Assembly: GCA_002309855.1 (NCBI GenBank)
Contig: DBYD01000017.1
Location: forward strand, 1 to 42,171
Reading direction: 5' to 3'
Source: Bacteroidales bacterium UBA1195
GTDB taxonomy: Bacteria > Bacteroidota > Bacteroidia > Bacteroidales > WCHB1-69
DNA length: 42,171 bases
Shown here: positions 6,970-14,527 of the stretch, piece by piece
Numbering within the stretch: the first letter of the stretch is position 1
Layout: each line of letters starts with the position of its first letter
Made by a program: the position numbers and the translations under genes
The notes under the pieces: model-generated
Seen by the model: only the letters and a program-made list of their open reading frames with translations
What the model was told of the DNA's origin: nothing
Databases searched by the model: none

Positions 6970-7976
6970 GTCTTCAACCCCTCATTTACAAATTCATAAC
7001 GCTTGGCTTTGCCGCCGAACCGCTGCAACGCCTCAACAACAGCATAACGGGTCACGCCCGGGCAATAGAAGAACATGAAGCCGCCGCCGCCCGCGCCGGA
7101 GATTTTGCCGCCTGAGGCACCTGCCTCCTTCGCGGCGTTGTAGATTCCGTCGATACGCGGATTTGTGATGCTGCTGGCCATCTGCTTCTTGTACCTCCAT
7201 CCGAAGTCGAGGATCTCCCCTATCCGGTCAATGTTGCCACGGAGCAGAGCCTCCTTCATCTGGACCGCCTGCTCCTTCAGCTTGTGCATCGCCTCGATGG
7301 ACTGGCTGTTTTTTGCCCTCACATTCTTCTGCTGCTCCTCGATGATTTCCGCCGACACATGGCTGGTGTCGGTATAGTACAGCACCAGATTGTGCGCCAG
7401 CTCGTCCGCGTAGCGGTTGCGGATGCGCAGCGGATTGACAATCACATTCTCCTTGTTGAACTCCATGAAATTGAAGCCCCCGAAGGTGGCGGCGTACTGG
7501 TCCTGCTTGCCGCCGCTCATGCCCAAATCGACACGCTCTATCTCGTAGGCAAGCCGCGCTATGTCATATTCGCCCAACGGCAGCTTGAGCCACTCCACAA
7601 ACGCACCCAAAATACTCACAACCAATGTAGAGGATGTTCCCAATCCGGAACCGGGCGGCACATCCACGTAGGAGGCGATTCGGAACGAGAGCGGCTGGTG
7701 GGTGAACTGCCGCACAATGCGGTTATAGACCCCCTTGTGCAGCACGAAAAAACCATCTGTGTCCACGCATTCCGCGCTGTCATATTCCTCCCGCAGCTTG
7801 CGGTCAGGCGACTCGAAAACCATTTTGCCGTCGTCAGTGGGCTCCAGCGTGGTGTATGCGAACATGTTGATGGTGGCGTTCAGGATTGCGCCCCCGTACA
7901 GGTCGGAGTACGGTGAAACGTCGGTGCCCCCACCGGCCAGTCCCAAACGCAACGGCGCTTTGCTTCTTATGATCAT
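6957..7976 (-). CDS. hddA: GHMP kinase, D-glycero-D-manno-heptose-7-phosphate kinase-like
   Basis: 339 aa, the usual length for this group. N-terminal IIRSKAPLRLGLAGGGTDVS is the substrate-side GHMP motif 1; motif 2 VPPGSGLGTSST (106-117) binds ATP phosphates; motif 3 KISGAGGGGFMFFY lies near residue 295. Closest fit is HddA, which phosphorylates heptose-7-phosphate at O1 on the way to activated heptose for LPS or S-layer glycans. The usual partners (gmhA, gmhB, hddC) are not in the window, but a heptosyltransferase is (28355). A related sugar kinase of the fucokinase/HddA branch cannot be excluded. Confidence 0.78.
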   Translation of the reverse strand: MIIRSKAPLRLGLAGGGTDVSPYSDLYGGAILNATINMFAYTTLEPTDDGKMVFESPDRKLREEYDSAECVDTDGFFVLHKGVYNRIVRQFTHQPLSFRIASYVDVPPGSGLGTSSTLVVSILGAFVEWLKLPLGEYDIARLAYEIERVDLGMSGGKQDQYAATFGGFNFMEFNKENVIVNPLRIRNRYADELAHNLVLYYTDTSHVSAEIIEEQQKNVRAKNSQSIEAMHKLKEQAVQMKEALLRGNIDRIGEILDFGWRYKKQMASSITNPRIDGIYNAAKEAGASGGKISGAGGGGFMFFYCPGVTRYAVVEALQRFGGKAKRYEFVNEGLKTWTM

Positions 7977-8081
7977 GATATTTTTATTCTTTAAACTTTC
8001 TTATTAACGGGGAAAAAGTGGGAATATTGTGGTCAAGGGAACTTTTTACAATTACCCCTGCTCCATTTCCAAAATGCACTC

Positions 8082-9434
8082 CTATATAATCAACGGAGTC
8101 ATATACAGCGGGAGGAAAAGAATCCCGTTTTCCTCTTTCAGGTCGGCACCGTGCAGCACTATCGGGGTTGTGAGATACGGCCCGAATTTGTCCATACATT
8201 TCCGCAACGAGGACAGCGTGTAGCGTTGTGACGATTTCACCTCGATGGGTGTGATGTTGTGACGCGATGTAAGTTTGCTTTTCGCAGTCAAAAAATCAAT
8301 CTCCATACGTTCGCTGGCATTCCCGCGGCTGGAATTGCTGTAGAAATATAGTTTATGCCCATTGGCGGCAAGCATCTGGGCAACAATGTTTTCCACAATC
8401 ATCCCCTCGTTTACCTCCAATTTATTGAGTATCAACTTTTGGTACAGCTCCACAGGGGTGCGTCCGTGTTCGTCGAAAGCATGGCTGATAAGCAGCCCCG
8501 TGTCGGCCATATAACACTTCAGGGTGTTACGTTCCATATTCAGACGCAGGCCCACATTGGGAGCGGTGCAATTATAGCAGATGTTCACTATGCCGGCATC
8601 GGAGAGCCAGAAAAAGGCGTCGTCGTAGTCGCGGTAGGCGGCTCCCGGCTCCAAAGCCGACAACCGGAATTTTTTCTCGTGGCGTTGCAGTTGTGCCGGA
8701 ATCTGCTCGAAAATGCTTTTCACCTTATGCTCAACACCGGCCGCATATTTCGAAATATCGTTTACATAAACTTGCAACACACTCCGTTTCATTTGATCCA
8801 CCTTGTCGAAATCTTTGTAATCGACAAAAGCTTGTACCGCCTGTGGCATCCCTCCAACTATCATATATGTGCGGAAATACTCAAGGGCCTTGCGGTGAAG
8901 CGCGCCGAGGGGTTGGCGCTTTTTGTAGCACATGCTGATAAACGGCATCAGCATTTCGTTGCCCAACGCCCACAGGAACTCCTCAAAATCCATAGGATAC
9001 ATCGGCATTGATTCCTCTTCGGAAGGTATGACAATATTCTGGACATTCTTTTTTATACTTACCAACGAGCCGGTTTCAATATAGTGGAAACGTCCGTCGG
9101 CCACAAGGTATTTGATTGCTGCTCGGGCTCGTGGACACAACTGCACCTCATCGAACACAATGACCGACTTGCCCGGCGTGAGCCGTTTCCCATAGTGGAT
9201 CTGAAGGTTCATCAGCAGGGTGTCGAGATCTTCCAGCAAATTGTCGAACCAAGTCCATATCACCTTGTCGGCTTTGTTGAAGTCGATGAGCAGATACGAA
9301 TCATACTCATTGCGTGCAAACTCCTCCACAATGAAACTTTTGCCTACTCGGCGAGCCCCTTCTATCAACACAGCCGTCGCCCCGTTCCATTGTTCTTTCC
9401 ACTCTAATAACTTGTTATAAATCTTTCTTTTCAT
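8082..9434 (-). CDS. AAA ATPase with DUF4143 C-terminus (first of two)
   Basis: 450 aa from the ATG at 9434 (MKRKIYNKLLEW); an ATG three codons earlier is also possible. Walker A is GARRVGKS and Walker B is VIVFDEVQ, followed by a sensor-like YIETGSL. The C-terminal part carries the DUF4143 region and ends in a nuclease-like segment (EIDFLT ... ITPIEVKSS) recalling the PD-(D/E)XK fold. These ATPases are common, mobile and poorly understood in Bacteroidales. Its promoter region holds three copies of a 33-bp-spaced repeat (9451-9530). It shares only family architecture with the neighbour at 9579-10790. Confidence 0.82.
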   Translation of the reverse strand: MKRKIYNKLLEWKEQWNGATAVLIEGARRVGKSFIVEEFARNEYDSYLLIDFNKADKVIWTWFDNLLEDLDTLLMNLQIHYGKRLTPGKSVIVFDEVQLCPRARAAIKYLVADGRFHYIETGSLVSIKKNVQNIVIPSEEESMPMYPMDFEEFLWALGNEMLMPFISMCYKKRQPLGALHRKALEYFRTYMIVGGMPQAVQAFVDYKDFDKVDQMKRSVLQVYVNDISKYAAGVEHKVKSIFEQIPAQLQRHEKKFRLSALEPGAAYRDYDDAFFWLSDAGIVNICYNCTAPNVGLRLNMERNTLKCYMADTGLLISHAFDEHGRTPVELYQKLILNKLEVNEGMIVENIVAQMLAANGHKLYFYSNSSRGNASERMEIDFLTAKSKLTSRHNITPIEVKSSQRYTLSSLRKCMDKFGPYLTTPIVLHGADLKEENGILFLPLYMTPLII

Positions 9435-9450
9435 AAAAGCCATCACATCA

Positions 9451-9530
9451 TTTCAAGATTATTGGATTTGCAAAAATACAACTTTTCAAGATTATTGGAA
9501 AGCAAAATTTACATTTTTTCAAGATTATTT
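9451..9530 (-). promoter_or_regulatory. Three direct repeats at exact 33-bp period over the ATPase promoter
   Basis: TTTCAAGATTATTGGA occurs at 9451-9466 and 9484-9499, and its first 14 bases recur with a T-rich end at 9517-9530. The starts are exactly 33 bp apart, about three helical turns. A TATTTTTG -7 box (minus strand, 9478 to 9471) lies between the first two copies, and a second look-alike (TAAATTTTG) lies between copies two and three. Possible operator array or duplicated promoter. Confidence 0.6.
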
Positions 9531-9578
9531 TTCCAACAGGTATGACTTTCCCTGAAAAAGTTGACAGATTTGGGACGG

Positions 9579-10790
9579 TTAATCACAAACACTCCATTTC
9601 CAAAATGGCAGAACATCAATCATACCGGTGTCAGTTCGGATGGTGTCGGTTTGGTTTTCTGTGATAATCATTCCATTATTAATGGAAAACATTCGCATGG
9701 CCTCTTCCAGACCTGATGTTTCACGATGCAGGTTGTCAGGGGTTAGTTCGGCACATACCTGAAACAATTGCGAAGGAACACCGTTTTCCAACACAACAAA
9801 ATCACATTCTCCTTTTCCTTCAAAGTAACATATTTGAGGAAAATGGTTTCTCAATGCAATGTAAACAAGGTTTTCCAAAAGATGCCCCTCATCTGTCATT
9901 GAATGGGTGGAAAAAGAATAGGCGAGCCCGGTGTCAGCGGCATAGATTTTTTTTGGACTTACCATCTGTGAGCGGACAGAGCTGCTGTATTTTTCGACGA
10001 ATGCAAACAGATAACTGTTCGCCAGATAATTGCACCAGTTCAAAATGGTATTGGTGGCGTTAACGGAGATTACCTGTCTTATTTTTGAAGCGGAAAATTT
10101 GTTGCCGACATTCTGCAAAAGAAAATTTGCCAACCGTTGCAGGGAAGACACCTCCTTAATGCCATAGCGCACAATTATATCGCGGTAGAGAATATCCTGA
10201 AACAATGTCAAGAGCTGCCGGGTGTCACCAGTTTTCAGATATTCGGGAAAACCGCCGGAAAAAAGATACTCCCGAAACGATTCGCAGGATGCGGTATGAG
10301 ATTTCAGTTTCAGAAATTCGGAAAATGAGAACGGAAAAAGTTCTATCGGAATGTGCCTGCCGGTCAGATGGGTACCCAATTCACGACTTAGCAGGGAGGC
10401 ATTGGAACCGGTAATTACAATCTTGTAATGTTGGTCCATTTTCTGCCGAACATAGACCTCCCAATTTGGCAATGACTGAATCTCATCGAACAGGAGCCAT
10501 TGCGCATTGTGTTTCCCGATGATATTATCAAGACGGGCATAATCGGCAGTGGAGAAATCCATCAACAGTGGATGTTCAAAGTTGATGAACAGCGCGGGTT
10601 CGGAAAGTTGGCGATAAAATTGGGCAAGCAAAGTGCTTTTTCCGCAACGCCTGATACCACTGATGACGGTGGCATGCGAAGCGACACTATCCAACGGAAT
10701 GGTCTTTTCCCGAATTATCCCCTCATCTTCTGTAGAAACCCTATCTTGCCATTCCTCAATTACCTGTTCAATTGTACTCTGCAATATCAT
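9579..10790 (-). CDS. AAA ATPase with DUF4143 C-terminus (second of two)
   Basis: 403 aa. The first ATG is at 10790 (MILQSTIEQVIEEW); the codon at 10799 is TTG. Walker A GIRRCGKST, Walker B WLLFDEIQSL, sensor-like VITGSNASLLSRELG, then the DUF4143 part with FSASKIRQVISV and a C-terminal nuclease-like piece (GECDFVVLENG). Same architecture as the neighbour downstream but clearly divergent, so the pair is not a recent duplication. Function unknown. A 9-bp inverted repeat lies in its 5' leader. Confidence 0.82.
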   Translation of the reverse strand: MILQSTIEQVIEEWQDRVSTEDEGIIREKTIPLDSVASHATVISGIRRCGKSTLLAQFYRQLSEPALFINFEHPLLMDFSTADYARLDNIIGKHNAQWLLFDEIQSLPNWEVYVRQKMDQHYKIVITGSNASLLSRELGTHLTGRHIPIELFPFSFSEFLKLKSHTASCESFREYLFSGGFPEYLKTGDTRQLLTLFQDILYRDIIVRYGIKEVSSLQRLANFLLQNVGNKFSASKIRQVISVNATNTILNWCNYLANSYLFAFVEKYSSSVRSQMVSPKKIYAADTGLAYSFSTHSMTDEGHLLENLVYIALRNHFPQICYFEGKGECDFVVLENGVPSQLFQVCAELTPDNLHRETSGLEEAMRMFSINNGMIITENQTDTIRTDTGMIDVLPFWKWSVCD

Positions 10791-10807
10791 ACTTATCAAC
10801 TAATTAT

Positions 10808-10836
10808 AAAGTTGTTAATTTTAAATGAACAACTTT
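10808..10836. promoter_or_regulatory. 9-bp inverted repeat in the leader of the second ATPase
   Basis: Arms AAAGTTGTT (10808-10816) and AACAACTTT (10828-10836) with an 11-nt AT-rich loop. It lies between the -7 box at 10845-10852 and the start codon at 10790. A further ACAACTTT occurs at 10852-10859. It could be an operator or an RNA hairpin. Confidence 0.45.
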
Positions 10837-10844
10837 GTTCGCTG

Positions 10845-10852
10845 CAAAAGTA
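10845..10852 (-). promoter_or_regulatory. -7 box of the second ATPase
   Basis: On the minus strand TACTTTTG followed by CA, matching TAnnTTTG, about 55 nt before the ATG at 10790. Confidence 0.5.
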
Positions 10853-10926
10853 CAACTTTTTAATATATGAAATCCAAAAGAAACAATTTTTTTTCTTGCA
10901 AGAAAATATATCTTGCTGGTATACTG

Positions 10927-12051
10927 CTACATCATCAGCCCTTCGATGGCCTCCGTCATGGAGGTCCAGGCGTACTTTTTCTTCTCTTCACGGAGGTTCC
11001 GCTCAAACTCATCCTGCCTGTTCCCACTGAAAAAGCGGAACAGCGCGTCGGCAATCTGCCGCGAATCCGGCTCAACAACAAAGCCCACCTTGCCGTCCGG
11101 CACAATCTCGGCCAGGCCGCCCACATTGGTCACCAGCATCGGCTTTTCAAAATGGAAGGCAATCTGGGTCACGCCGCTCTGCGTGGCGGACTTGTAGGGC
11201 TGCGCCACGATGTCGGCGGCGCTGAAATGGCGGTTCACCTCGCTGTCGGGGATAAAATCGGTGCAGAGCACCACCTTCTCCCCGATGCCATGCCGCTTCA
11301 CCTGCTCCAGATATGGCTCCGGATCGCCGTAGAACTCCCCTGCCACAATCAGCTTGACCGGAAGCTCTCTCAACCGTTCGTCGGCAAAGGCGTCAAAAAG
11401 CAGATCCAGCCCCTTGTAGGCGCGGATAAAGCCGAAAAAGAGCACGTAACGGAAACTGCTGTCCAATCCGAGCAGTTTAAGAGCCTCCTCCCTCGGCAGC
11501 CGCTCCCCATAATGGTCGTAAAGCGGATGCGGGCAGAAACGCGCCGGCTTGCTTTGGGTGAAAAGGCGCAAATCCTGCAGCACCGACTTCGACATGGCCA
11601 CGAAGCCGTCGGTCGGGCGGATGAAATAGCGGGCGAACATTTTGTCACCGATGCGGTGCTCGTGCGGAACCACATTGTCCAGGATGGATATGAGCTTCGT
11701 GTGACGGTTGCGCCTCACACACCGCGCAATGGTGCCGAAGCAGGGGCCCATGAAGGGCAGCCAGAACTTGGTGATCATCAAATCGGGCTTTTTGCGCCGG
11801 ATCTCCCGCCCCACCTTTATCCAGTTGAAGGGGTTGCAGGAGTTGATTTTCCGGTAGATACGCAAGTTTTCCGGTGCCGGTTCGTCACTGTACTGGGTTT
11901 TGCCCGGAAACAAAAATCCCGGGTACTGCAGGGTGAAGGTGTAGATTTCCACCTCATGACCCTGATTCTGGAATTCAAATGCTAACCGCTCGTTGAATGC
12001 GGAGAGCCCGCCCCTGTAAGGATATGCCGTTCCGACGATGATGATTTTCAT
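10927..12051 (-). CDS. Glycosyltransferase family 4 (group 1)
   Basis: 374 aa with a GT-B fold. The N-terminal domain starts MKIIIVGTAYPYRGGLSAFN (nucleotide-binding Rossmann start with acceptor loop). The C-terminal domain starts FRYVLFFGFIRAYKGLDLL and carries ADIVAQPYKSATQSGVTQIA and KPMLVTNVGGLAEIV, the donor-binding region of retaining GT4 enzymes. Donor and acceptor cannot be predicted. The ATG lies 5 nt past the stop of the dsrK-like gene, so it sits at the end of that operon although its role appears unrelated; it belongs with the other envelope-glycan genes of the window. Confidence 0.88.
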   Translation of the reverse strand: MKIIIVGTAYPYRGGLSAFNERLAFEFQNQGHEVEIYTFTLQYPGFLFPGKTQYSDEPAPENLRIYRKINSCNPFNWIKVGREIRRKKPDLMITKFWLPFMGPCFGTIARCVRRNRHTKLISILDNVVPHEHRIGDKMFARYFIRPTDGFVAMSKSVLQDLRLFTQSKPARFCPHPLYDHYGERLPREEALKLLGLDSSFRYVLFFGFIRAYKGLDLLFDAFADERLRELPVKLIVAGEFYGDPEPYLEQVKRHGIGEKVVLCTDFIPDSEVNRHFSAADIVAQPYKSATQSGVTQIAFHFEKPMLVTNVGGLAEIVPDGKVGFVVEPDSRQIADALFRFFSGNRQDEFERNLREEKKKYAWTSMTEAIEGLMM

Positions 12052-12056
12052 AACTT

Positions 12057-13355
12057 TTATTTTTCCATGACTAACGCATCCGCCACAATCTCGGCGATGG
12101 TCTTGATCTTTACATTCAATTTATAATGGTGGTTCAGCTGCGTCAGCTGGTCCACGCAGTTGTGGCATGGGGTGACCACCACCTTCGCGCCGGTGGCGCG
12201 GATCTGGTTTGCCTTAATCTCCCCTATCTTCAGCCGACGCTCGTTGTACTCGCTCATGGCAAGCTGTCCGCCACCGCCGCCGCAACAGTAGTTGTCGTTG
12301 CCGCAGGGGTTCATCTCCACAAAATCGGCGCATGACTGCCTGACCGCAAAGCGCAGCTCCTGCAGCAGGCCGCCGTTACGCACCAGGTTGCAGGGGTCGT
12401 GCAGCGTCACCTTTTCCGCATTCAGCGCGGGATTCAGCTTGATGCGCCCGCTACGTATGTAGTCGTTGATCAGCTCCACCACCGTCCGCACCTCGAACTC
12501 GTAGGCCTGTCCAAGATAGTTGGGACCCTCCCAGCGAGTTGCGCGGGAACCGTGGCCGCATTCGCCCAGGATGAGCGTCTCCGCCTTCAGCTTCAGCACC
12601 TCGTCGTGCAGATGTTTTGCAATAATGCCGGCCTGCTCGTTGTTTCCGTTGAAAAGTCCGTAGTTGGTCACGTCATACATGGTGGAGGAAAGTGTCCAGC
12701 TCTCCTTGGCGGCGTAAAAAACCTTGGCCATGGCCGAAATGGAGAGCGGGAAGAACTTCGGCTCCCTCGGATTGAGGGTGTAAAGTACGTGGCAGCCCTT
12801 CTTGTCCAACGGAATGGTAGCGTTTTCAAACCCCTCTTCCGACTGCATATCCTCCTCCATCCACTGGATGGTATCTACAAACTCCTCGGTAGGAATGCCC
12901 ATATTGTTGCCGGTGTTCAGCGCGGCATCGACAGTGGCCTGAAGCGTGGCGGGAACAAGCCCCATGGCGGCCAGCATCTGCCGTCCGACCCTAACGATGT
13001 AGGCAATGTCCACACCGATGGAGCAGTGCTTCACGCAGCGTCCGCACATGGTGCAGCCGCCGAACAGCACATCTATCATCTCCTCGGCCATTTTTTCATC
13101 CAATTCGCGGGCATGCACCAGATGCGGAAAGATTTTGCCCGTCAGGGTGCAGTATCGGCGGTAGAGCGAAGCCACCATCTCCACTTTACGGGCCGGCATG
13201 TAGCGCGGCTCCTTCAAAGTGGTGTAATACATGCAGGAGGTACCGCACAGCCCGCAGTGCACGCAGGCGTTCAGATGTGTCACCAGCTTGCTGTCGGCAG
13301 GCATCTTAAGCAGCTTTAGGGCTGCATCTATCTGTGCTTTGGTCAGTTTATTCAT
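12057..13355 (-). CDS. dsrK: DsrK/HdrD-like iron-sulfur oxidoreductase subunit
   Basis: 432 aa; start at 13355 (MNKLTKAQIDAALKLL) overlaps the dsrM-like gene by 8 nt. Two 4Fe-4S motifs, CVHCGLCGTSC and CTMCGRCVKHC, are followed by a catalytic cysteine-rich CCG part: HDPC, then YCCGGGGG, then CHNC, the pattern of the non-cubane cluster site in HdrB/HdrD/DsrK. The protein probably takes electrons from the membrane cytochrome b and reduces the DsrC disulfide encoded upstream. DsrK of the complete DsrMKJOP complex is the closest named relative; TmcB-like proteins are an alternative. Confidence 0.8.
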   Translation of the reverse strand: MNKLTKAQIDAALKLLKMPADSKLVTHLNACVHCGLCGTSCMYYTTLKEPRYMPARKVEMVASLYRRYCTLTGKIFPHLVHARELDEKMAEEMIDVLFGGCTMCGRCVKHCSIGVDIAYIVRVGRQMLAAMGLVPATLQATVDAALNTGNNMGIPTEEFVDTIQWMEEDMQSEEGFENATIPLDKKGCHVLYTLNPREPKFFPLSISAMAKVFYAAKESWTLSSTMYDVTNYGLFNGNNEQAGIIAKHLHDEVLKLKAETLILGECGHGSRATRWEGPNYLGQAYEFEVRTVVELINDYIRSGRIKLNPALNAEKVTLHDPCNLVRNGGLLQELRFAVRQSCADFVEMNPCGNDNYCCGGGGGQLAMSEYNERRLKIGEIKANQIRATGAKVVVTPCHNCVDQLTQLNHHYKLNVKIKTIAEIVADALVMEK

Positions 13356-14007
13356 GATTCTCTTTTTTTTGTGGTGGCCACACGTTGCGCCATCCGTAGA
13401 AAAAGCCCAGATGGAAGCGGGCCGAAAAATAATAGAGCACATGGCGGAGCTTGCCGGCAGGCAAATATACAAAAAGCCATGCGCAAACCAGATAATAGGC
13501 CGTGCTCACACAGCGGCTGCCCCCCAAGTAACACAGGGCCAGTAGTGTAAACAGCTGGAACATTGTGGTTGAGAGGTTGGAGACGAAGTCGTCCAGATGG
13601 GAAAGCTCACGCATCTCCTTTTTGATAATGCGCTTGAAGAAAAGTACAAAACCGCAAACCGTACTCACACAAAGGCAGGCTGCCAGCAGCGCACAAAGCC
13701 ATTCCAGAGAGAAAAGCCACGCCTCCACCGGCGGTATCATCAGCAGGATGAAGAGCAGAAGGCTCAGGAAAATGCCAAGGTGGAACACAATTCCGGCCGC
13801 ATAGGTGGGCAGGTGCATATAGGCCGATTCCTTCTGGTTCGGCATCATTGCGGCGGTGTTGGAATAGGCCACCCCCTTCGCCACACTGCCGCTTTTCCTG
13901 GACAGATCCTTGGGCTTGCCCAGACGTATCAGCCGCAAAAAATGCAGGCCCATCACCAAAACACAATAACAGGCGGCACATAGTGCCACTATCCTATACC
14001 AATCCAT
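13348..14007 (-). CDS. dsrM: DsrM/NarI-like cytochrome b membrane subunit
   Basis: 219 aa with about five membrane segments: RIVALCAACYCVLVMGLHFL, YAAGIVFHLGIFLSLLLFIL, LEWLCALLAACLCVSTVCGF, TTMFQLFTLLALCYLGG and AYYLVCAWLFVYLPAG. Histidines in MGLHFL, YMHLP, VFHLGIF, KLRHVLYY and RFHLGFF are candidate heme b ligands, as in NarI/DsrM proteins. It likely links the menaquinone pool to the DsrK-like subunit. It is shorter than canonical DsrM. Gene order dsrC-dsrM-dsrK supports the call. Confidence 0.72.
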   Translation of the reverse strand: MDWYRIVALCAACYCVLVMGLHFLRLIRLGKPKDLSRKSGSVAKGVAYSNTAAMMPNQKESAYMHLPTYAAGIVFHLGIFLSLLLFILLMIPPVEAWLFSLEWLCALLAACLCVSTVCGFVLFFKRIIKKEMRELSHLDDFVSNLSTTMFQLFTLLALCYLGGSRCVSTAYYLVCAWLFVYLPAGKLRHVLYYFSARFHLGFFYGWRNVWPPQKKENHE

Positions 14008-14031
14008 AACTGTCTGATTTCAAATAAACGA

Positions 14032-14328
14032 CTAAACGCAACCGTCCGGTTTCGGAAGGCCGGCCACACGGCATGCGCCGCGTGCGGGTCCCAACGGGAA
14101 AAGTTCGTAGATATCCTTCAGCTTAAGGCCGGTCTCCTTGCAGATGACCCTGACCATGGGAGCCATGCCCTTCTCCTCATAGTTCTGCCGGATTACCTTG
14201 ATCACGGCCCAATGCTGCTCCGTCAGGTTTTCAATTCCGTCGGCCTTGGCAATTTCATCGGCCACCTCCTTCGTCCAGGTTTCAGGATGGATAAGGAACC
14301 CATCCCCATCAAATTCCAGATTGCTCAT
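14032..14328 (-). CDS. dsrC: DsrC-family sulfur carrier / redox protein
   Basis: 98 aa. The C-terminal arm is GACRVAGLPKPDGCV: the penultimate Cys97 and Cys86 eleven residues before it are both present, the signature of true DsrC (TusE-type proteins keep only the last). In sulfur metabolism these cysteines form a trisulfide or disulfide that DsrMK reduces. It heads an operon with dsrM- and dsrK-like genes, but no dsrAB is in the window, so the partner that loads or oxidises DsrC is unknown here. A TAnnTTTG box lies about 100 nt upstream (14421-14428). Confidence 0.88.
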   Translation of the reverse strand: MSNLEFDGDGFLIHPETWTKEVADEIAKADGIENLTEQHWAVIKVIRQNYEEKGMAPMVRVICKETGLKLKDIYELFPLGPARGACRVAGLPKPDGCV

Positions 14329-14420
14329 GATAATGTATTATTTTATTTCAGATTAACAATATTTTAATACAATAATTTAATTTTACCTTCATGGCCGGGG
14401 AAAAACCTCAGACCAATTTG

Positions 14421-14428
14421 CAAAGGTA
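14421..14428 (-). promoter_or_regulatory. -7 box of the dsrC operon
   Basis: Minus-strand TACCTTTG followed by CA, matching TAnnTTTG, about 93 nt upstream of the dsrC ATG. It implies an AT-rich leader of roughly 85-90 nt. Confidence 0.5.
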
Positions 14429-14464
14429 ATCATTTTTCCAATACGCCCCGCCGCCAAGGTGGAA

Positions 14465-14520
14465 AAATGCGACAGCGCATTTACGGTATTGGCCGTTTCA
14501 TAATACGGAATGCAGCCCCG
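14465..14520. repeat. Hairpin cluster and CATAATACGGAATGC repeat
   Basis: Between the end of the gene at 14528 and the dsrC promoter: perfect arms AAATGCG/CGCATTT (14465-14482, 4-nt loop), then ACGG/CCGT, then CATAATACGGAATGC (14499-14513) followed by a GCCCCGGGGC palindrome. The same 15-mer occurs at 165-179, again followed by a GC hairpin and again just past the stop of a minus-strand gene. Possible terminator-associated dispersed repeat. Confidence 0.4.
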
Positions 14521-14527
14521 GGGCATC

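Noticed and set aside
9451..9530. Possible CRISPR array
   Set aside because: Only three repeats, the third imperfect, with AT-rich similar spacers of 17 bp and no cas genes.
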